From: Muscardinus avellanarius
Taxonomy: Eukaryota > Chordata > Mammalia > Rodentia > Gliridae
DNA: 64,000 nucleotides
Direction: 5' to 3'
NCBI GenBank assembly: GCA_963383645.1
Contig: OY726559.1
Span: forward strand, 123,755,721 to 123,819,720
Numbering within the stretch: the stretch's first letter is position 1; the number at the start of each line of letters is the position of its first letter. A model generated the notes under the pieces. It did not search any database. It worked only from the letters and a program-made list of their open reading frames with translations, and was not told the origin of the DNA. The position numbers were made by a program, and so were the translations under genes. Positions 31,926 through 43,311 of this stretch are shown piece by piece.

Positions 31926-32221
31926 CAAAATTGAGCAAGCTGCTCAGCCTTCCTCAGCCTCAATTTCCTCATCTCTAAGGTGCCGATCATGATACACCCC
32001 CCCAGAGTGACTGTAAGTTTGTAATGGGGTAATGGAAAAGCAATACAGAATGCTCAGCATGGAACTCAGCACAAGGACTACATTTCTTTATTCATACTAC
32101 TCTAAACAGATGAATCAAAGTATTTCATAGAAGGCAGATACAAAAAATATTATTTTTCCATTTTTGCACAATGTTTCATACACACAAGGAATCACACTTC
32201 TGCAACAATTGCAAGTTTCTT

Positions 32222-32465
32222 TCTTTTCTTTTTTTTTCCTTTTCTTTTCTTTTTTTTTTTTTTTTGCAGGTCTGGGGATAGAACCCAGGGGCATTTGACC
32301 TTCGAGCTACACCTCCTGCCCAATTTTTTATTCTTCATTTTGAAAGAGGGTCTCACTGAGTTGCAGAGGGCCTCACTAAGTAGCTGAGGCTGTCTGTGAA
32401 CTGCGATCCTCCGGTCTCAGCCTCCCAAACGCTGGGATTACAAGGGTGCGCCACCACGCCCGGCT
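32222..32465 (-). mobile_element. SINE type B
   Basis: Flanked by 'caattgcaagtttcttt' at 32206 and 'ataattgcaagtttcttta' at 32467; TSD about 15 bp. Confidence 0.95.
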
Positions 32466-32490
32466 GATAATTGCAAGTTTCTTTAGTATT

Positions 32491-32655
32491 CTTTTTTTTT
32501 TTTTTTTGGACTAGAGGTTGCTCCCGAGGCATCCTACCTCTTAGCTACCCCAGTCCTATTTATTTTTTATTTTGAAACAGCATCTCAGTGAACCCATCCT
32601 TCTGTCGAAGCCTCCCAAGTACTGGGATTCCAAGCGTGCACCACCAGCCCAGCTC
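32491..32655 (-). mobile_element. SINE, internally deleted
   Basis: 'ttttttttggactagaggt' to 'gcaccaccagcccagct'; the B1 middle is missing. Confidence 0.8.
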
Positions 32656-33024
32656 CTGGTGGTCTCTGTTTTCGTGTTTTGTCCATTGACAAACATTTTG
32701 CAAAGGAATTCCTAAAATTAACAAGCTACTCTCTTTCTGAAAAGATTCAGTTTTTATGTAATCTTTGAACATTTATTGTCTGTAATGCATTGTGTGTTCT
32801 GCTAGCAACATCTTGTCTTACACTTTAAAAGAAGTAATAAACATGCAAGAGATTTAAGAAAGTCCAAACACAGTGAGGTCTGTGAACCAACTCTCCCCCT
32901 CCCTGTCATCAGCCATTCAGTTTGTGATAATCACTTCATCATGTTACGTTTCTTGTTTTGTCCAGTAAACAGCTTGTGACAGGGGTCACGACTCAGTTGT
33001 GCAAACTTCTCAGCACTCCCAAAT

Positions 33025-33026
33025 TA

Positions 33027-33072
<46 letters not shown>
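33025..33072. repeat. (TA)n microsatellite
   Basis: TA run at a SINE tail. Confidence 0.95.
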
Positions 33073-33088
<16 letters not shown>

Positions 33089-33291
33089 CTGCAGCACTGG
33101 GGCTGGAACCCAGGGGCATTCTACCTCTGAGCTACATCTCCAGCCCTATTTTTTAGTATTTATTTTGAAACAGGATCTCACTAGTTGCGGAGGGCCTCGC
33201 TAAGTAGCTGAGGCTGGCCATGAACCTGTGATCCTCTTGTCTCAGCCTCCCAAGTACTGGGATCACAAGCGTGCGCCGACTCGCCCGGCTC
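33073..33291 (-). mobile_element. SINE B1-dID, type A
   Basis: 'gcagcactggggctggaac' to 'gactcgcccggct'; 'ctcccaaat' on both sides (33016, 33290). Confidence 0.9.
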
Positions 33292-33428
33292 CCAAATGTT
33301 ATTTCTTAGAAATTCCACTTCCCATTTTTCAAGTCTTACCCAAAAGTAACTTTTTCTCCTTTTCTGTATAAATGCTTTTACCTTTCACCAAATATTATTT
33401 GTGCATAGAACAAAAATGCGCCAACCTA

Positions 33429-33830
33429 GCCGGGCACGGTGGCAAACGCTTGTGATCCCAGTGCTTGGGAGGCTGGGACAGGAGGGTCACAGGTTCACAG
33501 CTAGCCTCAGCTACTTAGGCCCTCTGCGACTTAGTGAGACCCTGTTTCAAAATAAAGAATAAAATAGAACCGGGCGTGGTGGCTCACACTTGTAATCCCA
33601 GCATTCGGGAGGCTGAGACTGGAGGATCTCGGTTCGCGGACAGCCTCAGCTACTTAGTGAGGATCTTTGCAACTCAGTGAGACCCGTTTTCAAAATAAAG
33701 AATAAAAAAATAGGGCAGGAGGTGTAGCTCGGAGGTTGAATGCCCCTGGGTTCCATCCCCAGACCCGCAAAAAAATAAAGAAAGAAAGAAAGAATAAAAT
33801 AGGGCTGGGGTGCAGCTCAGAGGTAGAAAC
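33429..33830 (+). mobile_element. SINE split by an inserted type B SINE
   Basis: Outer copy 33429-33567 and 33803-33830. Inner type B copy 33568-33788 flanked by an exact 14-bp TSD 'aaagaataaaatag' (33554-33567 and 33789-33802). The outer ID part is truncated after 'agaggtagaaac'. Confidence 0.95.
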
Positions 33831-33968
33831 ATTGTCATCTTCGCGGCGCTCCCCAAGCCAGGGAGGCTGATAACAAAGTGATAACGTGGTTGAAGAGGCC
33901 GAGGAAGGCCTAATTTGTCAGAAAATTTCATTAAGGAGGTAGGATTTAGCTTAGTGTTAGGAATAGAT

Positions 33969-33969
33969 T

Positions 33970-34016
<47 letters not shown>
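33969..34016. repeat. (GT)n microsatellite
   Basis: GT run at the tail of the next SINE. Confidence 0.95.
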
Positions 34017-34020
<4 letters not shown>

Positions 34021-34180
34021 GGGGATTGAACCCAGGGGTATTTTTACCTCTGAGCTACACCCTCAGCCCTAAGTTATTTATTTTAAAATAGGGCCTCACT
34101 AAGTCACCGAGGCTATCCTTGAACCTGCATCCTCCTGTCTCGGCCTCCCAAGTATTGGGGTTACAGGCATGCACCTGGCT
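34017..34180 (-). mobile_element. SINE, head slightly deleted
   Basis: 'ttggggattgaacccaggg' to 'caggcatgcacctggct'. Confidence 0.85.
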
Positions 34181-34980
34181 TACACTGACTTTAGTGGGGG
34201 AGGCGCAGGCGCAGGGCAATGGTGCCCCTTCTTTGAGGTGCAGTAAGAGCAGACCTGCAGAGGTGGGCATGGCAGCCATCAGCTCAAGGACTCCGTGGCT
34301 GGCACAGAGCGGTTGGTGAAGCCTCGCGCCAGCTGGAGGCGTGGGCACTGCTGAATACCAGCTCATGTTGGGCTGGCACTTCCTGAGCAGTGGGCGGCTG
34401 TGGTCTCCCTGTAGACATGATGACTGGCATGGTCAATGGATGGTTAGAGTTGGAGGCAGGGACACTGTCAGCCGCTGCAGAAGGCTCAGCAGGAGAGGGA
34501 GTCAGTCATTAGCTATGGCTGCCTGAGGGGCAGAAAGGAAGGGTTACCAGATGATGCCAGAATGTTTGGCCTGCGTGGTTAGGAATGGCGGAGCAGCACC
34601 TCACAAGCCAATTAATCACACACCAATTCGGCCTTTTCAGTATCTTTCTTCCTTTTCTATTGAATTCTTTCTCTAGATCCTGCCGTTTATGAAACTCCAG
34701 CCACTATGAAGTGCCCATCTGTGGAGAGTAGCCACAAGAGGCAAAATGACCTGAAGGTCTCATCACTCTCCCACTTCCCCGGCCCTGCAGAGTTTGATTC
34801 TATGGCTAGGAATGAAACTACAACTATTTTTAATATCTGAAATGGATCTATTGTCTACACTGTTTTTATCACCAGGAAGGGAGTTAGTGGCTAAGTTCAT
34901 AATTGTCTTTACTTGTTCACCCTGAACTGGAATTTTTCTTTTCAGTTTACACTATGAACAATAATATCCTACATGTATGA
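34181..34980. other. Intron 1, nothing recognised
   Basis: Unique sequence; no defensible gene or repeat. Confidence 0.45.
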
Positions 34981-34984
34981 TTGT

Positions 34985-35165
34985 CCCTTGCTGTTTAGTC
35001 ATTGCCTTTATTACTGTTATCTCATTTAAACCTTTATTGAAGAATCCTACAAAGCAAGCCTGGCAGATATTGTTTCTTCCCTTTAACAGAGGAGCCAGCT
35101 GAAGCTGAGAAGTAATGTTCATTTACACAGCCACGTAGGGCATTTTCATACCTGGAAGAAGCTCC
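34985..35165 (+). mobile_element. MIR SINE remnant
   Basis: 'atctcatttaaacctttat', 'tttaacagaggagccagct', 'gaagctgagaagtaatg'. Confidence 0.7.
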
Positions 35166-35228
35166 TAGGATCCGATTGTTTAATCACCTCTAGTATATTA
35201 GAAAGGATTACAAAGAATTTTTGTTTTC

Positions 35229-35427
35229 GTGTGTGGGGATGGAACCCAGGGGCATTTGACCTCCGAGCTACACCCCCTGCCCTATTTTTTATTCTTTATT
35301 TTGAAACAGAGTCTCACTAAGTTGCAGCAGGCCTCACTAAGTAGCTGAGGCTGTCTGAGAACCTTGATCCTTTGGCCTCAGCCTCCGGAATGCTGAGATT
35401 ACAAGCATGTACCACCATACCTGGCTT
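35229..35427 (-). mobile_element. SINE type B
   Basis: 'gtggggatggaacccaggg' to 'gtaccaccatacctggct'. Confidence 0.9.
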
Positions 35428-35473
35428 ACCAAGAAATTTAATATATAACCTTGAGTATATTATAAAATTGCCA

Positions 35474-35675
35474 AGCTGGGTGTGATGCCACAGGCTTGTA
35501 ATCCCCGCATTTGGGAGGCAGAGACAGGAAGATCACCATTTGTGGACAGCCTTACCTATTTAGTGAGGCCCTCTGCAACTCAGTGAGACCCTGTTTCAAA
35601 ATAAAGAATAAAAATTTGGGCAGGGGGTGGTGTAGCTCAGAGGTCAAATGCCTCTGGGTTCCCATTCCCAGACCC

Positions 35676-35714
<39 letters not shown>
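35474..35714 (+). mobile_element. SINE type B with long A-tail
   Basis: A35 tail passing into a TA run. Confidence 0.9.
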
Positions 35715-35748
<34 letters not shown>

Positions 35749-35850
35749 AAGGGGGAGTGAGGGGTAGAAAGAAAGATTAGATAGAGAGATAGAGATAGAT
35801 AGGTGATGGATAGATAGATGATAGATAGGTAGATAGATAGATGATATAAC
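35713..35850. repeat. (AT)n then (GATA)n microsatellites
   Basis: TA run 35713-35745; imperfect GATA array 35775-35850. Confidence 0.9.
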
Positions 35851-36038
35851 AAGTTGCCTAATCCAATAATGAGCCCCTTGTCCCTAAAGGCCAGATGGCA
35901 GAGCCAAGTAAGCACCTCCTTGGAATGGTGTAGGAGAAGGCCTATTTCGGTTTCCTTCCAGGTGCTTTCAAGTTTAGCGCCAGGACAATGCAGTGGCTGA
36001 AAGGGGGGGCACAGTACAAGGATTAAGAACACAAACTT

Positions 36039-36228
36039 TGCTGGGTGTGGTGGTGCACACTTGTAATTCTTGGGAAAATAAGACAGGAGGACTGAGGTTC
36101 ATGGACAGCCTCAGCTACTTAGGCCCTCTGCAGCTTAGTGAGACCCTGTTTCAAAATAAAGAATAAAAATAGGGCTGGGGGTGTAGCTTGGTGGTAGAAT
36201 GCCTCTGGGTTCAATCCCCAGTACTACA

Positions 36229-36263
<35 letters not shown>

Positions 36264-36266
36264 AAC
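36039..36266 (+). mobile_element. SINE type A with CA and A tail
   Basis: Part of the B1 head is deleted ('cacttgtaattcttgggaaa'). Confidence 0.85.
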
Positions 36267-36359
36267 CACACAGATTTTAGAGCCCATATGATGCTGGCTT
36301 TTGCAACCTAGGTTGAAAAGAAGCCAGACCAGATAAAGAAGCCATTTGTAGGTGTTTTG

Positions 36360-36593
36360 GCCCATCCTCAAGCTAAGACATCAGGTGGCAGCCAATACCA
36401 GCCACTAGACACAAGCATCAGCTCCAGTGCGCTCACCTTGGACCCAGCACATCTGAATACAAATGGAGCAGAGAATAGCTGCCCTGCCAGACTCTGCCCA
36501 GGTCGATGATGTACAGCAAAATAAATGTAGTTATTTTAAGCCCATTAGGCTGGGGGTGGTTAGTTATGCAGTACAGGATAACTGGAACACACT
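36360..36593 (+). mobile_element. MLT1-like LTR 3' part
   Basis: 'aaataaatgtagttatttta' and 'agcccattaggctgg', then 'ttatgcagtacaggataact' near the right edge, are MLT1 3' landmarks. The left edge is uncertain. Confidence 0.6.
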
Positions 36594-37032
36594 GTCCAGG
36601 TGATGCTCTGAACTGTCACTGATTTTCAACCCTCTTAGGAGGCACTGAGTCAAGTAAAAAATGGTGTTGTTTGCAGAGAGACAGTTGGGTGGTCTGGGTT
36701 GGTGAGAGAAGAGTTGCTTGGTAACGATATTTAGGGAATATGAATACATGATGGGTGCGGAGCTTTAGGGACTCGGTCAGGAGATGGTGAAGCCTGGACA
36801 GTGGGCTTTGTCATGCTCTCGGTTCCCAACCTGGTTTTGAGATTTTTTTTCGAGCTCTTATAGGAGGCAAGTAGATTAAGCAAGTACTAAATCTTGGCAA
36901 GAGGGTGGAAGAGGCCTTACAGGTCTGTATGAGATCGGCAGAGGCATCCTCGGTGGTAGACTTAGGAAACAACACCCTAGCAAACAGTGCCTGGCATATT
37001 ATTGCCTGTTGGTAAGAAAGAACCTTTATCAA
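36594..37032. other. Intron 1, nothing recognised
   Basis: No named feature. Confidence 0.45.
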
Positions 37033-37260
37033 GCTGGGCCTGGTGCCACACTCTTGTAACCACAGCATTTGAGAGGCTGAGACAGGAGGATCCCAGTTCG
37101 AGGACAGCCTCAGCTATTTAGTGAGGGCCTTTGCAACTCAACAAGACCCTGTTTCAAACTAAAGAACAAAAAAATAGAGCTGGGCATGTAGCTTGGAGGT
37201 AGAATGCCCCTGGGTTCCATCCCTAGTACTGCAAAAACAAAATAAAATAAAATAAAAAGA
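37033..37260 (+). mobile_element. SINE B1-dID, type A
   Basis: Flanked by 'aagaaagaaccttt' at 37014 and 'aaagaaagaaccctt' at 37257; 'atcaa/atcga' follows both. Confidence 0.9.
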
Positions 37261-37707
37261 AAGAACCCTTATCGATCATTTTCGAGACAAGGAAACAGAT
37301 CAGGTTCTTGGAAAACAACTCAGTACTGACTGTATAGCATGAAAAGTACAATTTAATTTCAGAGAAAAGAGGTCAGGCTTGGTGAGAACTTTCCTGATGG
37401 GGAGACCAGAAAATAGAGACAGAACAGATATGGTAATGGACGCTTCTACATCTAAGAAGGAGAATATGGCAGAGCAGAAAATGGGTTAAAAACTTTATTT
37501 GGAATACTGCTCTGATTTGGAGGAGAAAATATGCTGAGCACACAGAAGGCAACCGGAGTGGGGGCCATTCTACGGCAGTCAGCCCTTGTCATCGAGAACA
37601 TCAGAGGCCAGGCCGGAGCGGGCGGGCAAGGGAAGATCCCAGTAGGTGGTGCCTGTCTCCCTCCTCGCTTTTCCTGCAACAATAAATAGATTAAAATGTT
37701 AAACGCA
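37261..37707. other. Intron 1, nothing recognised
   Basis: No named feature. Confidence 0.45.
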
Positions 37708-37921
37708 GCCGGGAGTAGTTGTGCATGCTTATAACCCCAGCATTCGGGAGGCTGAGGTAGGAGGTTCCAGGTTCGTGACCAGCCTCAGCGACTTAGTGAG
37801 GCCCTCCTCAACTTAGTGAGACCCTTTTCAAAATAAAGAATAAAAAATCAGGCTCGAGGTGTAGCTCAGAGGTAGAATGCCTCTGGGTTCAAACCCCAGC
37901 CCCCCCCCCCAAAAAAAAAAG
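37708..37921 (+). mobile_element. SINE B1-dID, type A
   Basis: Flanked by 'aaatgttaaa' and 'agttaaatgtaa'; has a C10 run before the tail. Confidence 0.9.
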
Positions 37922-38447
37922 TTAAATGTAAGGCTGCGACTCTGCTGAAGGCAACTGTGGTCTCCCCATGGCTCGCCTCTCCTCCTGTTCCATTCCTACA
38001 GACACAGCATCGATTCTCCTCTCTAGAAAAGCAACTTCGGCAGCAAGGGTGAAAGACAAGAATTTTAATCATAGTGAAATTTACAGAGTAGAGGCCATTT
38101 CAAGCTTTTATGTTTCCTCTAGGCAAGTGCGTGTGCATTGGGACCATGAAAAGGGGAAGCCACATTTGGAAAACAGTGACAGCAGGCACTAGCCTGTCCT
38201 TGGGTTTGTCTCTCCTTGGTCCTCCTGGTCTAGATCCTGCTGATTTAGATCAGGTTGAATCAGCTGTCAGTATTATTTCATTCCTCTTTTCAGGAGATAC
38301 TTATTAAAATGCCAGTTGGTTTGGAAGCTGTGCCTAGAACATTTAATTAGCTTTCAATTAAAAAGAAGAAAAGATACCAACGTGGGTTTAAATCGACAGT
38401 TGTTATAATATATAAAGATTCTAGAAAAAATAATGTCAGATCTATAA

Positions 38448-38630
38448 GCCAGGAGTGGTGGTGGATGTCTGTAATCCCAATAGTTGGATGCTGAGAGCAT
38501 CACAGGTTCAAGGCCAGCCTCAGCAACTTGGTGCGACTCTCCGAAATCTAGGGAGACCCTGTTTCAAAATAAAAGACAAAATAGGGCTGGTGTGTATGCC
38601 TCTGGCTTCAATCCTCAGTACCACACAGGT
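38448..38630 (+). mobile_element. SINE, diverged
   Basis: 'agccaggagtggtggtgga' to 'atcctcagtaccacac'; the ID part lacks the A-box region. Confidence 0.8.
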
Positions 38631-38899
38631 GAAGAAAGCTGAGTAGATGCTTCTGAGAACTGGCACTGGTGGGACACCCAGAGGCCACCTCTGTGCCGTC
38701 CATCCCCTGCCCTCAGCGAGAATAAGTAGAAAGCGTGCTGTGCATGTTCACTGTCCCTGCTTTCTAGCATTTCTCTGAAGGCCTCACAGATGAGCCCCAC
38801 GGGAGCTATTTAGAATCATTATCAGGAAATTGTGGGCAACTTCTCAGACTTCCGTTTGAGACTCTTCCCTTTATTTTCTGTTGTGAAGAGACACACTAG

Positions 38900-39136
38900 C
38901 CGGGCGTGGTGGCGCACACTTGTGATCCCAGCATTCGGGAGGCTGAGACCGGAGGATCGTGGTTCGCGGACAGCCTCAGCTACTTAGTGAGGCCCCTTGC
39001 AACTCAGTGAGACCCGGTTTCAAAATAAAGAATAAAAAATAGGGCTGGGGGTATAGCTCGGAGGTCGAATGCCCCTGGGTTCCATCCCCAGTACTGCAAA
39101 AAAAAAAAAAAAAGAAAAAAGAAAAAAGAAAAAAAA
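38900..39136 (+). mobile_element. SINE type A, well preserved
   Basis: Bounded by the TSD 'aagagacacactagc' (38886-38900 and 39137-39151), exact over 15 bp, with an intact A-rich tail: recent insertion. Confidence 0.97.
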
Positions 39137-39151
39137 AAGAGACACACTAGC

Positions 39152-39668
39152 TAGTTATCTTCTTGATAAGAAACTTTCACATTGTTAGTTTCTTTTTTTT
39201 CTAAAGTATATTTGTTTCTGAAAACTCTTCTCATATCTTCTGTTTTCCTTCCCCTAAATAATATTATTCTTGGTACTGAGCCCTCCTTCAGGTTATAGTC
39301 GTCTCCCCTCATCCATGGTTTTGCATTCCTCAGTTTCAGTAGCTGTGACCGACAGCATGATGAGCGCAGCGCAGAAAGACACCGAGAAAGAGGGGCCAGA
39401 GTCAGGCAACTTCTCTCCCAGTATATCGTTAAAATAACGTCTTCATCTGGAGATCATTGTGTGAAATTATCTGATTTATAAATACAGGCAAAACGTTCAC
39501 GCCGTGCAGCCCCGGCAGAGCTCACCTGCGAGCCAGACGCCGCCTTGCCGCCCCACGTAGCCCTCGGTACAGAGCGAGGCATTTTAATTTTCCTGGAACT
39601 GTGAGTTTCTGTTGCCCTTGATGGTGCCATTTCCCCTTAACGTGGGTTTTCCTCGCCTCTCCGTCCAG
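39152..39668 (+). other. AQP9: AQP9 intron 1, 3' end
   Basis: Ends in 'cctcgcctctccgtccag' before exon 2: a pyrimidine tract and AG acceptor at 39667-39668. Nothing else recognised. Confidence 0.6.
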
Positions 39669-39795
39669 GTCCTCGGATGTGGCACTGTTGCCCAAGCTGT
39701 CCTCAGTCGAGGACATTTTGGAGGAGTCGTCACTGTCAACGTTGGATTCGCGATGGCCGTCGTAATGGCCATTTATGTCACTGGAGGTGTCTCTG
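39669..39795 (+). CDS. AQP9: AQP9 exon 2 (residues 38-79 and first base of G80): helices 1-2
   Basis: Acceptor CAG at 39666-39668, donor GTAAGC at 39796. Entry phase 0, exit phase 1. Encodes VLGCGTVAQAVLSRG, the end of helix 1 and loop A, then helix 2 (VNVGFAMAVVMAIYVTGG). Phe64 in 'VGF' occupies the aromatic position of the aromatic/arginine selectivity filter, with a wider pore than water-only aquaporins. The antisense open frame over this exon is a shadow. Confidence 0.97.
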
Positions 39796-39839
39796 GTAAG
39801 CAAGAGAAATAACACTAGACGCTATTGGCTCACAAATTC

Positions 39840-40015
39840 CCTAGCACAGTGCTGGGTGCTTTACATGCCTTAGTTTATTTTGATCTCATTCCTGCAAGAA
39901 TATGTATTGAATTCTCTTCTTATGATGAGAAAAGTCAAAGGGCCTATAAATGGTGAATGGCATAGGCAGGGGCAACATTTAGCCAGAGCAAGGTAGAGGT
40001 TAGAACTCATAACCT
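39840..40015 (+). mobile_element. MIR SINE remnant
   Basis: 'agcacagtgctgggtgctt', 'ttttgatctcattcctgca', then a MIR-like tail region. Confidence 0.65.
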
Positions 40016-40017
40016 GA

Positions 40018-40208
40018 GCCAGACGTGGTGGCGCACGCTTGTATCCCAGAGCTTGGGAGGCTGAGACAGGAGGATTGCAGGTTCGAAGCCAGCCTCAGCT
40101 ACTTAGTGAGGCTCTCAGCGACTTAGTGAGACCCTGTTTTCAAATAAAATATAAAAAAATAGGTCTGGGAGTATAGCCCAGAGGTAGAAAGCCCCTGGGT
40201 TCCACCCC

Positions 40209-40251
<43 letters not shown>
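40018..40251 (+). mobile_element. SINE type C with (CA)n tail
   Basis: 'agccagacgtggtggcgca' to a CA run 40206-40250. Confidence 0.9.
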
Positions 40252-43099
40252 ACAACCGAGTCATTCCTAGGTTCCAAAGTGCATCAGTCTTGAGACATCA
40301 GTGGGACTGTTCCTCTCTCTGCCCCGTACGTGGAAGCCGTTTCCCACATGCCCTGTGGATAGGTCAGTGGAGGTGAGGGCAGCATGATGTTTCTGGATCT
40401 GTATGAGAAGTGACTGAGGGGTTAGTTCTCTTGCAGAATGGATGGTACTTCCATGGCACTGCATATCGGGTCTCGAGGTCTTAGCCTATCCTGCCTTTGA
40501 GGCGGGCCGGCTGGAAACAAACTGCAAGGTTCTGAGAAGCAGAATGGAATGATAGTTAACGCAGTCTGCTTACTTAGGAAGGAACTGTGGAAGGTGCTCT
40601 TTCCCGGACTCTTTCAGCAGCCTGGTGTGGGCACTGGGCACTGAGGCAAGCCTGCTGGTGGTAAGAGAAGGAAGGCAACTGAGAAACCACTGCATGCTGG
40701 GCACCGTGTCGGGTGCCGGGCACCTTTAACCCCCTTCTCCTCTGTGACTGCACTTTGAGGCTGGCATTGTCTTCTTTCTAGGGAGAAAACTGGTGCTGGG
40801 AGAGAGTCAGTACTTTGCTAGAAGGCCTGCAGGGGTCAAATAGAATGAAGTCTTGACCCAGGTCTATGTGATAGTAAAGTTCATATTCTTAAACAACATT
40901 TTCAATCATCTATTATGGGCAAAATGAGCTAACAGAGGATCCTGTAGCTAGCTTGCTGTCATTGTCATGAATGCAGAATAATGATCGCCTGGACTCTGGG
41001 AGCTTCCTAGGGCAGGATACTTGCATTTACTGGCTGGAACCCTTTCTATACTATAGCCAGTCTTGGATCTGGGGTGGCCCAGCCATCGTTTCCTGTGAAG
41101 GCGATTTGTTTGGCATGAGCAGTGCCTCCATTCAAGTTTTGTAGAGTTTTTGCTGTGATCCTAGCACCACACTGCCTGCTTCAAGGCAAATTTCAAGTGG
41201 GTCCAAGAATAACCAGCTACCTGGGGGTGCCAGCTGGATTTGCATGCAGACCTGGACACCAGGCACAAACACAGTCTTGGCTTTCAACAAGTATGCAGGT
41301 GTTACACCACAAGCACCCAGCATGCCCACTCAGGTATAGTGTCTGAAAACCATGAAATGCAGACCTGGGCATATTTTCAGCTATTGGGTGGAGACATGGC
41401 TTTGGAATATTTTGCCAGCATAACACCATGAACATCAAGTACTTACATAGGATTAATTGGCCCCAGACTTTGCCAGTGTAGTTAACACCCTTCACCATCA
41501 CCATGGTTTGTGGTTTACTGTTGTAATTGGAGAGTGTGGGAGTCATCACAGGAGGAAAAGGAAGGAAAGACAGGGAGAGAGGGGAGGGCATGGAGTCTTC
41601 TCCTCATGTCTCTGAACTGGGGTGAAGTCCCTGGGGTATAGGGCGAGGGCCAGAATTGATGGGGTTGTTTTCTCTAGAGACTGTTCCCAGAGGAGGGCCA
41701 GGACCTGACCATGTTGTTTATTAGAGACACTGAGACCCCAAAATACAGATAGATTAGCGTCCGCGCCTGGATGATGAAAGATACCATGGGTTGGATCGGG
41801 AGCTCCTATTGCCCACCACTGTCCAGAAACTAGTGCCGCTCACGCTCCCTGAGTGCTGAGGGCTTGGGAGTAGGCAGACACATCCCCCCGCCCCACGTGA
41901 CGTCCACACAGGCCCTAGCACCCGGATGGCTCAGGAAGAGGAAAAGTGTGTGATTGCAGCAAGGGCTTTGGTTTGTGGCCACCCGCAAGGCTGTCTTTGA
42001 GGATTCAGAAAAGCATGTATGCTAAGCAGCAGACTGGTGAGGCCAGCTGTTTGACCTTTAAACACCAAACATCAATCTATTGTAAAGGCGTTACAGCATT
42101 CACTCCTTTGTAAAAGTGCCAATTGAAGCCAACCGGTCAGAACTCAGAATACCCTAATTGTGACTATCCCACACGGGGTCCTTAGGCTATGAGGTGTAGT
42201 TATTTTGAGTTAGTCTTTTCTAAGTAAAATAATGCATTGAAAAGCAAAATAGCTACGTTTTGTAACAAATGAAATATAAGTTGCTTCTTTTGTCTTGGTG
42301 TCCATGGGTGGGCGGGGGAGGAGAGTATTTGCCCAGAATAAAACATTGAAGAAGTTCTCTGTCACCCAGGGCTTGCCTCACTTGCTTTGTGGACTCCCCA
42401 GCGACACCCCTGTGTTCCTTAGAAGGACATCTGATCACCAACCCCCTCGGCAGACCGAATATTTGAGTGCAGGACTCTAGCCTCATGTTCTTTTCACTAG
42501 GCTGCCCTGCCTAGTGCTTGGGGTGAGCTGGGCGTGAGCACTCCTCTCTGCAGGGGGAAACCCCAAAAGCTACTTGGCCCTTAGCCAAGGGTGCCGCTGG
42601 TTCCCCTCCCTTCCTGGCCCTTCTGCCATCTCTGAGATCCTGCTTCTGGTTGCGTTGGGAAACACCCTCCTAACTTTCCCTCTCTGCAGGTCCCTGTAGT
42701 CTGAGTTCTCTAAACGGGACCTCTGATGATTTATTATCTCAAATATTGACTTTCTTATCTCAGATGCCTAGCCTCCTGTAAGGTCTAACGTGAACAGTGA
42801 TTCCAGCCTCAGGGTACCTAGGAGGAGCTAAAAAATATAAACGTATCTGTAGGAAATTTCAGTGTGGAAGAGGGGTGCTAGAAGTCTCCCGCTGGCGGAC
42901 TCATCTCAGGGAAAGTACTTTGGGTTGGAGGTGATTTCAAAAGACACCGTGGTCCTCTCCCAATGGGTGCTTCTAGAGTGCTGGGTGGCAGCTGTTCTGC
43001 ACACAGCCTTGAGGAGAGGAACTTCTCACGGTCTTGTAGGACCACCTCTGACCCCATGTTTCCAGCCTTCTCAGTAAGCAGTCCTCTGCTGGCTCCAGA
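40252..43099 (+). other. AQP9: AQP9 intron 2, SINE-free block with one MIR remnant
   Basis: About 2.85 kb without a young SINE. A MIR remnant lies at 40690-40870 ('gcatgctgggcaccgtgtc', 'tagggagaaaactggtgct'). No coding frame, RNA gene or other repeat recognised. Several stop-free frames on both strands carry no domain. Confidence 0.55.
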
Positions 43100-43270
43100 A
43101 TTGGAGGCTGAGACAGGAGGATCACAGGTTCTCGGTCAGCCTCAGCTACTTAGTGAGGCCCTCTGCAACTTAGTGAGACCCTGCTTCAAAATAAAGAATG
43201 AAAAATAGGCCTAGGGGTGTAGCTTGGAGGTAGAATGGTAGAATGTCCCTGGGTTCAATCTTTGGTACAA
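43100..43270 (+). mobile_element. SINE, 5'-truncated
   Basis: Starts at 'ttggaggctgagacaggag'; the ID part has a duplicated 'gtagaatg'. Followed by an AAAT array (43270-43311). Confidence 0.85.
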
Positions 43271-43309
<39 letters not shown>

Positions 43310-43311
43310 AT
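43270..43311. repeat. (AAAT)n microsatellite
   Basis: Tetranucleotide run at the SINE tail. Confidence 0.95.

Larger units (their letters stand above)
31517..32085 (+). mobile_element. MIR remnant split by a SINE
   Basis: 'cagtggttaagagctctgg' (31522) begins MIR; 'ctcaatttcctcatctcta' (31960) and 'atgctcagcatggaactca' continue it after a SINE at 31590-31925. Confidence 0.7.

Noticed and set aside
39522..39815. 97-codon minus-strand frame over exon 2
   Set aside because: Antisense shadow of the conserved AQP9 exon; no independent support.
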